NCBI GenBank assembly: GCA_958450365.1 | Contig: CAUEEP010000043.1 | Coordinates: 248,001 to 312,000 of the forward strand | Origin: Mesorhabditis belari | Taxonomy: Eukaryota; Nematoda; Chromadorea; Rhabditida; Rhabditidae | Reading direction: 5' to 3' | DNA length: 64,000 nucleotides | In this document: piece by piece, positions 50,935 to 61,608 of the stretch | How the letters are laid out: every line of letters starts with the position of its first letter | Numbering within the stretch: the stretch's first letter is position 1 | Position numbers and translations under genes: made by a program | Notes under the pieces: model-generated | What the model saw: the letters and a program-made list of their open reading frames with translations, nothing else | What the model was told of the DNA's origin: nothing | Database searches by the model: none

Positions 50935-51700
50935 TATAAATAAATAAATGAAACTGAATTTGCATTGACACAACTTGAGTAAGAGTGAAAAATGTTTGAA
51001 TAGAGAAATTTCAAAGATTTTCATTTCATTTTGGCGACTCGTTGATGTCATCGACGAGCTTCTGAATCGTTTAGTTTTGCCATTTTGACCATTTTCGAAC
51101 TCAGATTATATGAAAACAACAAGTTGAGTTTTGAATAGAAATTGAGTGTTACATGGGTAAATTGAGTGTTACATTACTAAATTCTAAATCCGATTTCCTA
51201 TGTCAAATGCACTTACCTCAATACCGGTGTTGAATGACCGCAATTCACCCAAATATTTCTCGCAAATAGTCTCGAATCTCTCGCCAAATGCTCTCAAAAT
51301 GAACAATAAGAATAGAAAAAGCTTTTGGGATATTTCCTGTCAACAGTGGGAGAACATAGCCAGCATTATGGCGTTGTTCCAAAAGCCTGTGCCTGGCCCG
51401 GGGCACATCGAGTACAAAATTAAAATCATAGAACGTAGAAATCCAGCAAATTGGCAAATGAAAGAGAAGGATAAGCCGCGGCCTCTCCAGATTATGCTGC
51501 GTAAAAGCTCATAGAAATAAATTTTTTTCCAGTAGAAGGATTTCTATGAAAGAATGTTTTTTATGCTAGCAACTTAAAAAAGTTATTGTTTGGATTTTTG
51601 AGTACTACGATTTTAATTTTTATATTTCGTTCTACCCGTTGTGCGGGGTGGGACCTCTAGCTTGACACACCCTCGGAAAAAGTTACAGTAATCAGAAGTT
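50935..51700. repeat. Left arm (3' flank) of a large inverted duplication
   Basis: This stretch is the reverse complement of 59379-60490, allowing for an extra segment on the right. Shared landmarks: gagtgttacatgggtaaatt, the exon ending in CEKYLGELRSFNTGIE, gaaagaatgttttttatgct, and ctagcttgacacaccctc (ctagcttgacacactctc on the right). The coding parts further in (52.1-54.3 and 57.7-59.3 kb) are the diverged inner portion of the same duplication. Confidence 0.85.
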
Positions 51701-54310
51701 CTGCAGGTTGGAAAAGTTTGATGGAATTGTCAATATTTTTTCAGCTACCTAAGTATTTATGAACAAGCAAAACTCACACGGTGTCGAGCTTTAAGGACAA
51801 TCGAGTGCTTTGAAAATGGTGCATTTTGATGACATTTTATTCGCTGTTTAAATTGAAAATAATTCAGATGAATCGGAAAGCAAACAAAAAAGAGTCAGTC
51901 CAATCAAATTTTTCAAATCAAATTATTAATCAAATTGAATGGTTAAATTTAGCTCTATTAACAACAAATTACATAAAGAAGCTAATATCCGTAACTTCAA
52001 GAAATCTTATGAAGTTCATTCTGACTCATTGAATTTGCTGAGCAACCTCTAAACTTTGAGAATAATAGATGCCCTATTTTAACATTAAACCTCAATTCCA
52101 ATGTTACATGATCGCAATTCGCCCAAATATTTCTCGCAAATCCCCTCAAATTCCTCACCAATAGCTCTGAAAGTTGAAAGTTTTCGTTTTCAAAATCCTG
52201 TAAACTTACAAACAATCCGCCTTTTCGTACTCTGCTGGATTATAATTCAACCTCTCAATTTTGCCGGCTTTTTCAAGAGCTTTCTGAAGAATCTCAGGAA
52301 TTTATCACAAAAATTTGAAAAATTAACCGCTTGAAAATTGTGGATTTTTTCAATCAAATCCGCTTGAATTTCGGGAAAACAGACATCATAAGCTTTAATT
52401 TGCGGGGTAATCACTTCATAAGTTGCATTCATCAATTTCTTCACCTGAAATGGAATGTTCTTCTGGTTATTTGTAGATTCTTCTTTTCTACCTCTACAAC
52501 TTCCAAATCGACAGTTTTATGCTCTCGATGCTTTTTCACTACACATAAAGCGCAAAGCTAAACTTTGATTTATACTTTCATTTTTCACAGGGTAGGTTTT
52601 GAAATTCTCTAACATCCCTGAAAGCGTTAACTGAAATATGCACACAATTATCCAAAAAGAAACTTCTATTTTCAAAGAACTCTTCTCAACGAACCATTAT
52701 TTTTCCACAATCATTACATTGAAACATTTCGAACAGAGGCGCCTAAATAGATTTTGACAACGTTAAATCTAGAGGAAAACCTCTTTTTTGCAATCACTAC
52801 ATGTTCTTTTCAATTCAGTTTGTTTCCCCGACAGTTCTCGCAAAAAGACTGAATGATTTTAACGATTCAAGTATGATAGAAAAGCAACCAACTTTTCAAT
52901 GGATTCTCCCATGATTCTTGAGCATACCAACTGTTTTGTTTGCATTGTGGACATTCGAGCCAATATTTGGGATCCTCATCGGTTATTGGCTTTGACATTT
53001 TAGCAAAGCACCCATTACACATTCCGTGGCCACAGTAAAGGATGAATGGTTCTCTTTGTGAGTTTTCTATTGAGTCTAATGTTTCATCATTTTCTAAGTG
53101 TACAATGAAATCACCCACATTCTTCATGACAAATCGGACACTCCGGAATTGTGATTGATTGAGTTGTTTGAACGTATCCCATCAAATTTTGATTCAACGT
53201 AAAGCACCGACTTGAGAGCAATTCTAAAGCAATCTGATTGTGTTTGTTTTTCAAAGAGATACGACTGGGTGCGCCAAAATTACGGTTACATTTCAGCAGA
53301 TTACATGCCAAACACCGAAGTCATTTCAAAAACTCTAATTGTGATATAGTGAATCAAAGTCTGAATTCTTGCCTACATTTCTGTAATAAAAGATTTTTGA
53401 TTGGAGTTTTGTACCCCATTTTTCAGACTCTCAAAGAGCCCAATCCGACCAGTCAAATTTTCTTTGATTACTTCCAACTTTACTCACCCATTAAGCAATA
53501 TGAAGGACACGCCATGGGCCTGCGAATGAGGTGTTTGAATCGATATATAAATTGAGGTGCTCGAATCGCTGGGGTTATTGCTCGTTGTTCTTCAAAAAAT
53601 TGCATGCACATTGCTTGAATATCACCACACCTAGTTTGTGTCGGTGTATTTACTTCATTTGCCGTTTTTGAGTCTGAAATACAATTCTGCACATTTTTGT
53701 TACAATAAGTTAATGGCAAAAATAATACGTTTTTTGAATTCAAAGTAAAACTTACACGGCGTGGAACAAAGTGCACAATTGAACGATTTGAAGAGGAATT
53801 TGAAAGCCAAAACGTCACGCTTGTGTAGGTCGATGATCGCATCTCGGTACACTGACTTCTTGGCCATTCTAAAGAGACATTCTTTTGAGAAAAAATAGTA
53901 AGTAAATAGTTAAATAAATGAAATAAACGAAAAGAAAGATAAAAACTACATATAGGTTGTAAGCAAAAATATACAATATCAAAGATACCCCTCCATAATC
54001 CTGGACAACCCTGTACAGCTAAAACAACCAAAAAAAATGGATGAAGAGGTTGAAAATCAGTAAAATATGAGAACTTAAGCTTTTTATAAGAAGAAAGGAC
54101 TTTTTCTGAGTAGGAGGAAAGACATTGCTGGGAAATATAAGAAAGCGTGAGTTGAAGGAATGTTTGCGAGCAGGGGGATGAGGTCGGGGTTTTCGTTGAT
54201 TTCGTCTCTCCACAGTTTCTCCGGGAAACGATGTGGGTTGCTCGGATTGGTCCAAAAATGGAAGGGACATTAACATTGTTTTTGCATTTTTGCACACACT
54301 TTTTGCACAC
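51230..54310 (-). CDS. RING plus second zinc-binding region protein (TRIM-like layout), left copy
   Basis: Probable E3-ligase-type protein. Minus-strand exon pieces: a 5' Cys-rich part near 54300 (NYHTVCKKCVQKCKNNVN); NTPTQTRCGDIQAMCMQFF to ACPSYCLMG at about 53700-53480; GYVQTTQSITIPECPICHEE; then the RING core CGHGMCNGCF and CPQCKQNSWY; CSDCKKE; LFEMFQCNDCGKIM; VVKKHREHKTVDLEVV; ITPQIKAYDVCFPEIQADLI; AGKIERLNYNPAEYEKADC; and an exon ending CEKYLGELRSCNIGIE (52170-52093). A near copy of that last exon (CEKYLGELRSFNTGIE) lies at about 51306-51230. The order is RING, B-box-like Cys/His region, helical tail, as in TRIM-type proteins. Every block has a partner in the plus-strand gene at 57.7-60.2 kb. 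Exon limits are approximate and the 5' exons are the least certain. Confidence 0.65.
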
Positions 54311-54598
54311 CGTGTGGTAATTGTTGTCCCGGCAACGAACTTTTAAAGGTTTATATAATTTGGGAGAAGAAAAGGGCTTCAATTTGTCTTTCTAATCAAA
54401 ATTTGATAAATCCCGGAAAGCCAATTGTTGGCTATTTTAACTGGAAAGATTTAGAAATTTTAAAATAGATTCAAAAATGTTTATTTCAAACGAATCACTA
54501 GGCTTTTGGTCACACTTTTCCTTTGATTCACCACCCAGAAACGCAGCAATTTTTGCTCATTTTCTTTACTCTGAAAAGTTTCCCGTCTTTTGTGATTC

Positions 54599-56444
54599 AT
54601 GATTGAAAATTCGGCATTTATTTTTCTATCGATCAGCTGTTTTCTATTTGATTTTTTTGGTTTCCTTCAAAATTCTTCTCAAATGATATTATTCCCGTCT
54701 TGTAGCATGTCTTTCAATGCTCTTTATGATGAAATGAAATGGGACAAAACGATGCACAGAATACCGCAATGGATCAAGAGAATGGAGCCCGTGTTCAGCT
54801 TTTTTCAGCCGATAAATGTTCGTGATCTTTGCCTCAACAATTCAAATACCGTAGTTTAAATTTGATATTTCAGTGGACAAGACTGACTCTAAGCTAGGTT
54901 AAGTACAAACGTGTCACACTAAATGTCTGATTCTATCTGAAACTGGTTTAGTCTGACCTGGCTTGAGGCTTAAAGTAAGACGACAGATTCTGTCCTTGGC
55001 CAAGACAAGGCCAGCCCCAGTTCTTTGGAGAATCTTTGCTCGTACTTGAAAATTCAATTCAGGACGGCCACCCAAAAACCTTGAGTTGGTCTCCAACCGA
55101 CGAGGGTGAAGGAGTGTCGATATTGGTTGGAATGCCGGCTTTATGGGTGACAATGGCCACTCAACATCAAATGATCACCAATCCGATTGCCTATCATCAA
55201 ACGAGAAAGATTTCCGATTTAACGCAATATCTCATCCAGTCAAAGCAGCTATCCGCATTTTATCTCCGTTCTCCAAAAGTTTCCTTTCAACTTTATCGAG
55301 TCAGGTTGATCATCACTGTCAATGAACTCCAGAAATCGATTTTCTTAAGCCTATCGGATCATTTTATTCCCTTAGCTCTAGAAGATAATCCATTTCTTTG
55401 TCTAGCCCAGAAATCTTGCTTTACAAACTTTTTCTGCAACAATTTCCGCTATCGAGTGAGTGTGGCATTTTTGAAGGATTTTCAAGCACCTGGGTTTGGA
55501 TGGAATTCAATGGAAAGGGTTTCTCATGAGAAATTTCGCGGAGATCTCCGACAAAGGCTTTTGTTTCAATGGGGGAATGATTGGGAAAATGCTTGTGTTG
55601 ATGGGAGTTACTTTATGGCGCCCACAGAAATCGCTCACCGAATCACGAAGAATGAGGTGCATGAAAAAGAATTGTATAAAGATTGGCAGTGGATTTCTGA
55701 GAATCCTGGGAATGCTGGATTGTCACAAGTAACTACAGGGTCACAATTATAGTGGCGCACTTCAGAGGGCCAAACGGTTTTTCGAACGTTTAAAGCCAAA
55801 TTTTATTCAACGTAACCCAATTTTCCTTTTATAAATCAAAAATTTTAACCCGATTATATAATGGGACTTGTGGTTGTGTCAGGAAGAGTTGTGCCTATAG
55901 TAGTCGTTGTCGTTGTCGGACAAACATTAACCAATGATGTCCCGCAAGTCCATCCAGAGACGCCTCTCTAAAATTCAATCTCAACTTGAGCTTTTCTTTT
56001 CAAAATCAACCAATGTCATGGCTCCTTGTTGCCAAATATTTGAAGAAATCCCCGGCGCCGGACATTGCGTTGTTTCCCGTCACTACACTACAAGAAAGAT
56101 TTTCCCTCGTATCTGGAAAGAAGGGCAGCGGCAACTAATGACCTCTGCCCTTTCATGGGGGTGAGGTTGTAGGGTGCCCATTGATCGTAAATCGGTTTAA
56201 AATTCATAGTTATCCACTTATCCAGAATCACTATGTAACATTGAAACTGACCAGCATTCTTTCAGTCATCCACCACATCGGGCCCGATCTCAAGTGTGAA
56301 CATATTTATCACGAGCAATCGACAAAAACCCTTCAATTTTGTGAGATTATGGTCAAGCCCGTGATTGAATTGAAAATGACAAGATTAGTCAACAAGTTTC
56401 TCAAAATTTCATCTAGAACAGAAAACCATTGCTTTTCCCCGTAA
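54599..56444 (+). CDS. Unrecognised gene between the two RING genes
   Basis: Not recognised. Open stretches: 54700-54855 (DEMKWDKTMHRIPQWIKRME), 55036-55750 where two frames are open over long distances, and a last exon-like stretch at about 56210-56444 (NHYVTLKLTSILSVIHHIGP, YHEQSTKTLQFCEI, LVNKFLKISSRTENHC, then TAA). The last stretch has a close paralogue at 61.43-63.48 kb, which argues that it is real coding sequence under some constraint. The correct frame of the middle part is undecided: one frame gives FQWGNDWENACVDGSYF, another FCFNGGMIGKMLVLMGVTLW. A dispersed repeat lies at 55774-55866. No signal peptide or known motif was seen. Confidence 0.35.
55774..55866. repeat. Dispersed 93-bp repeat, copy 2
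   Basis: The same sequence as 35976-36068 with a few mismatches, same orientation. Confidence 0.85.
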
Positions 56445-57733
56445 ATAAAATTATAAAATTAAAATTAAAACACTGATGGAGAGAAGGAAAGAGCTCAATG
56501 CTGCATTCAATAAAGGAGATGAATATGAAAATCTTAAAAACTGTTTCCCAGCTCTTTTTTATATATAATGCTTACAAGATTTTTTGTGTAATAAATAGAC
56601 TGACGCTTCTTCAAAAAGAGTCCTTTATCTAGCTTCATGTTCTTCATCACTTTTGTTTTTTTTTACTAGAATTCCAACTCGCTTTCATACTTCGATACCT
56701 TCAAAATAAATTTTAGAATCCGAAATGCGATTGCTGCTGAATACTCTAGCACTATTTATTCTTTTCAACCTAACTAGCCCCAACCGGGCTAGTTAGGTTG
56801 AAAGTTGTTTGCAGTTATTGTTTGCAGGCTAGTTGTTTGCAGGTACTAGCTTCTACGAACATTATACATCAATAAGTTCATCTAGCTTGCAACGTCTTCT
56901 GTGCCGCATTAACACGCAGCCCCATCATGTCGGGAATGGAAGGTCCAGTTAAGGCTGGGTGCATCCCATGGTGTATGGAGGTCTGTGTGGTATTTTTTTG
57001 CAATTTTTTACAAATGATGATCAAAGGTCAGAGATCCTGCAGAACAATTCTTGCAGTTTGCTCTATCACTGGACTTAATTAATTGTCTTCTATTAAGTCT
57101 ATGGGATAACAATTATTGGCAGATCTTTTCGATTTTCATGAGAGTTAGATTCCTTTTCCTTGTAAGGGACGTCGCGCCTTCTAAAATGTGGATGCACTAC
57201 CGTACCCCGCAAACAAATTAGCTTTTGCCATTCTTTTCATTTTTCCGCATTTCATGGTGGAGTCTTTATCCAGCTTTTATGCCGAGTGCCGCTAAGTTTT
57301 CTTCCCTCTTCGTAAGATTTATTGTTTTTCTTTTTAAAGTACTCTCTCTTTTCCCTCATTCGTTCCCTCTCTTTTATATTATTTGCCCATAGTTTGTTGT
57401 TTAAATTTCTAATACGGTTTTATTTCGTTTTCTTTTCGGCTTCATCCACTCCATTGTTCTGAATCCGTTCACACATGTCGTATGAACTCAACTTAACCAA
57501 TTCCTTTTAACTAAAGCGCAAATCTAAATAATCTGCCACGGCGCGAGCTTGTTATCTCGTCTTGGGTTTCATGTGAAATCATTTTAGAAAAGGATTGTAA
57601 CCTCATCTCAACATTTCTTTGCTTCTTCATTTTTGCAAGATATTATCTACCATGAATTGCAGTTTTGTTCCATTGCCAATTTGCTTGCTTTTATCTTATT
57701 TTAATCGTCAAACATTTCAGTCATCAACCAAGA
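56445..57733. other. Intergenic stretch at the centre of the inverted duplication
   Basis: AT-rich with many T-runs. It contains one perfect hairpin (listed separately). No exon chain was identified. Confidence 0.4.
56763..56803. repeat. Perfect 18-bp hairpin
   Basis: tttcaacctaactagccc at 56763-56780 pairs perfectly with 56786-56803 across a 5-nt loop (caacc). The core ggctagttgtttgcag recurs loosely just downstream. It may be a small foldback repeat or an RNA-level hairpin; role unknown. Confidence 0.8.
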
Positions 57734-60182
57734 ATGCTCACCTCGACTCAACAAATCTTCAAGTCTCTCAATTGTCCCGAATGTGACACACCATGTGAGT
57801 TGATTTTGAACCAAATTAATTAGGCTAACTCAATTCGAACGATTTCTAGAGTATTTTCGACATATTTCAAGTAGTACTACAGCGCTTCTGCTTGTTTTCC
57901 AAGTATAAATGGCTTTGAGATAGTGTTTGATGGCTAAAGTACGTCAGACTAGGCAAATTATCGGCTAGAATCATCAAAAGCCCTTGAAGCTGCTGCATTT
58001 AAACGAGCCTGCCAAGAATGCTCCAAACCAGAAACTTTAAAGCCAGCTCAGGTCAGCCCAAAATCCCCCCAGTACACAAAATGGGATGTAAGTGCTTCTT
58101 AAAAATGATACAAGTTTCTGTCACTTTTTTTTCACTTACATTTTTTAGTCTCGAAAACGGCAGGCGCAAAGAATACACCAACGCAGACTAGTTGCCATGC
58201 TATTGAAGCACTGTGTATGGGATGTTACAAAAGAAAAATCGATCGAGGAATTCGAGTGCATAAATGCGGCAGGGTTTGTTTTGATCGCGTGCCAACTCCA
58301 TCGTATTACTTAATGGGTAAGATTTTTTAAACAGTAAAAATCAATGAATCCTTCTTTAAGAGCTGCTCTCAAGTAGGGCTTTCAAATTGGATCAGCAAGG
58401 GAAAGGATATGTGCAAACAACCCAATCAATCACAATTCCGGAATGTCCGGTTTGTGAAGAAGAATGTCGGTGATGCTTGTTTTTAAGAAAGCAATACAAG
58501 TTTAGATTCGTTGAGAGACCCCAAAAATGAGCCATGCAGTCTCCATTGTGGACATATCGTGTGTAATGGATGTTTTACCCAGAGTGCTAGTTTTTACCCG
58601 AATTCCATCTTAAAGTACAGCTACGACTGCCCACTGTGCCAAGCCAATGGTAGTTATTCCAAGCGATCGTGGAAAAATCGACTAAAAAGTTCGTTTTGGA
58701 AAGTGACAACTATTAGTAGTATTAATACTAAAACACTAAGCAATTTAGCCCTTCTGCGAGAACTTGACGAAAAATCGACACAAAAAGAAGCTGAAATGAA
58801 AAGGATTTGTGAAGATTGTAGAAAAGAGGTTTGATTGAGATTCTGGTTAAAGAAAAGACTCTTTAGGTGTCTCTTCTCGAAATGTTCCAATGCATGGATT
58901 GTGGGGATAAAATGGTAAATTAATTTTAATTAAATCAAAAAAGGGATCACTGCAGTTATGCCCTCGATGTTCTTGTAAGAATCATCGTCTTCATCAGATT
59001 ATCGATCTTGAAGTTGTTGAGGTTGGCATAATTTAAGAGCTTCCTGGAGTAAATTGTACTAGCGTTTCAGGTGAAGAAACTGGGGAAAGTGACTCGCGAA
59101 ACGATCATCCCACAAATTGAGGCCTACAATGTCTGTTTCCCGGAACTCCAATCGAATTTGATCAAGAATTTGAATGAGTGCCAAGAGGTGAAAACTTTGA
59201 TTAGAAACAGTTGATGAGCCTGTGTTTTGAGAAAATTCTCAGTCGAACCGATCAACTCGGTAACCTCAATGGGTTTGCAGAAGCAAAGGAGCAACAGAAG
59301 GCTTGCGTGTGAGTTTTAAAGGGTCAAATTAATCAAAAAAGAATTGCACTTAAAACAAGAACTTTTGATTAGTGTAACTTTTTCCGAGAGTGTGTCAAGC
59401 TAGAGGTTCCACCTCGCGCAACGGGTACAACGAAATGTAAAGATTAAAAGCGTAGAACGCAGAAATCCAAACAATGACTTTTTAAGTTGCTACCCAGCTA
59501 GCATAAAAAACATTCTTTCATAGAAATCCTTCTACTGGAAAAAAAGTTATTTTAACCCATTCGAAACCGGAGTGTTTTTCTTTTTTCTTTTTTCTTCGTC
59601 TGCGGACCGCGCCCTTTTTTGAAATTTTTCCACCGCAGCATTTTTTCATGTATCCATTACAGTTTGAATATACATGTAATGCCGAAAAACCGCAAAAAAA
59701 ACCAATCGATTGAACGAAAATAGGTCAATGATGGCTGGAGCGGTCCGTTCCCGAGTTTTTGCTGCAGCGATTATTCGCTGCAGAAGTTTTGAATGGGTTA
59801 ATGAACTTTTGCACAGGACAATGCTACTAGTTTTATAGGGATTTATAAAAAATTCAAGAAAACATCGGACAACAATCTAAAAAAAAAGAAAACAGAAAAG
59901 GATTTCTATGAAAGAATGTTTTTTATGCTAGCTGGATAGCAACTTAAAAAGTCATTGTTTGGATTTCTGCGTTCTACGCTTTTAATTTTGTACTCGATGT
60001 GCCCCGGGCCAGGCACAGGGTAGTGGAACATAATGCTAGCGATGTTCTCCCACTGTTAACAGGAAGTATCCCAAAAGCTTTTTCGATTCTTATTGTTCAT
60101 TTTGAGGGCATTTGGCGAGAGATTCGAGACGATTTGCGAGAAATATTTGGGTGAATTGCGGTCATTCAACACCGGTATTGAG
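57734..60182 (+). CDS. RING plus second zinc-binding region protein (TRIM-like layout), right copy
   Basis: Partner of the left copy, on the opposite strand. ATG at 57734 starts MLTSTQQIFKSLNCPECDTP. Next come CQECSKPETLKPAQ, then TPTQTSCHAIEALCMGCYKR to PSYYLMG (left counterpart TPTQTRCGDIQAMC...SYCLMG), GYVQTTQSITIPECPVCEEE, RING core LHCGHIVCNGCFTQ and YDCPLCQANGSY, a Lys/Glu-rich helix, CEDCRKE, FQCMDCGDKM, LCPRCSCKNHRLHQIIDLEV, ETIIPQIEAYNVCFPELQSN and ILSRTDQLGNLNGFAEAKEQ, and at 60108-60182 the exon ending CEKYLGELRSFNTGIE with a gtaagt donor. The RING ligands C-x2-C, C-x-H-x2-C-x2-C and C-P-x-C are visible in both copies; the RING splice joins EE to YS in both. A 250-bp MITE sits in its 3' part. 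Last exons after 60182 are unresolved. Confidence 0.65.
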
Positions 60183-60490
60183 GTAAGTGCATTTGACATA
60201 GGAAATCGGATTTAGAATTTAGTAATGTAACACTCAATTTACCCATGTAACACTCAATTTCTATTCAAAACTCAACTTGTTGTTTTCATATAATCTGAGT
60301 TCGAAAATGGTCAAAGTGGCAAAACTAAACGATTCAGAAGCTCGTCGATGACATCAACGAGTCCCCAAAATGAAATGAAAATCTTGGTCTTTTTCTTTCT
60401 TTCTCTATTCTAACATTTTTCACTCTTACTCAAGTTTTGCCAATGCAAATTCAGTTTCATTTATTTATTTAATTTTTCTATTTATTCTTA
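59379..60490. repeat. Right arm of the inverted duplication, with an extra inverted inner repeat
   Basis: Matches 50935-51700 in reverse complement. Unlike the left arm it contains the stretch around gaaagaatgttttttatgct twice in opposite orientation (59379-59550 and 59897-60008), with a MITE between them. Confidence 0.85.
59552..59801. mobile_element. Small MITE inside the right arm
   Basis: The ends TTAACCCATTCGAAAC and GTTTTGAATGGGTTAA are inverted repeats. The 250-bp interior has ctgcagcgaataatcgctgcag-type palindromes. It is absent from the left arm, so it inserted after the duplication. Confidence 0.7.
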
Positions 60491-61425
60491 TTTAGTGTTA
60501 TTTATTTTATTGTTATTCATTGTTTATTTTTAAGGGTTTAGAAGTTGTTCACTTTTGCAATTCGCAAGATAAGCAATCAAAATTTCTCTCAACTATCTTT
60601 TCGTGGTGTGTTATTTCCAAGTTTTACTCTGGTATTATCTTAATTCCTTGCTGATTTTCATAAATTCAGAAATTGCAAAGAATAAAAATATGCACGAACA
60701 AGTTGTGCTGTAGTTTGAAACAATATGACAATTTGGCAATCAATCAAAGATTGGACAAGAAAGCCAACAGTAAACCAAAAGCGTCAGCGGCAAAATGGCT
60801 AGTTATTTTTGGGAAAGGGACAATGGGTACTAACTTTTTGAATATTTTCTAATTTCCTCTATTCTAAAACATTTATGATTTGGATTAATCACGAGGAAGT
60901 GAGCACAAATCAACGACCCTTCAAATGTATAACGATACCAGTAAACCAGGTTAAAGTTTGGGTAACTAGACCTAGTGTACTGAAGCATAAAAGACGCTAA
61001 TCAGAATATATCATCTGGTTGAGTGCCATTGGTTGTTTTCACGGTACAGCCTCGACATTCATCGTCATACGTTTGTATGACAGCTATCGCGTGTACTTCT
61101 TTAGGATGCTCAAATGTTTCGTTCTTCGAAGCAAACAGGTAAAGAATGGGTATAAAAACTGTACGCAAATCTTGAAGATATCTATACTTTATAGCCTTTA
61201 AATCCGACCGGGGCCATGCTAGGCTATAGTAATGGCAATCTTACTTCACGATTAGGCCAAGCCAAGTCTACTACTATTGAATATTTACTATTAAATCAAT
61301 TTCAAGTCAAGGTCACAGTCTGTCATTTTAGATTAGACCTTGGAGATATCTAAACTTTATAGCTTTTAAGTCGGACCAGGGCTAGAGTCAAGGTGTCTTG
61401 GGTCTTTGGTCAAAGTCAAGACTTG
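60491..61425. other. Intergenic stretch with short repeats
   Basis: Contains a direct repeat of about 48 bp (agatatctaaactttatagc-type, at about 61172 and 61342). No gene is supported. Confidence 0.4.
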
Positions 61426-61608
61426 GGCAATAATAGTTATCCAGAATCACTATGTGACATTGAAACTGACCAGTATTCTTTCAGTCATCCACGACATCGG
61501 ACCCGATCTCATTTGTGAACATTTCTATCACGAACAATCGACAAAAACCCTTCAATTTTGTGAGATGACGATCAATGCCCGTGATTGGATTGAAAAATGA
61601 CAAGATTA

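Noticed and set aside
54019..54382. Long minus frame at 54382-53480 taken as one continuous exon
   Set aside because: Only its two ends have counterparts in the right RING gene or Cys motifs; the middle is probably intron read through.
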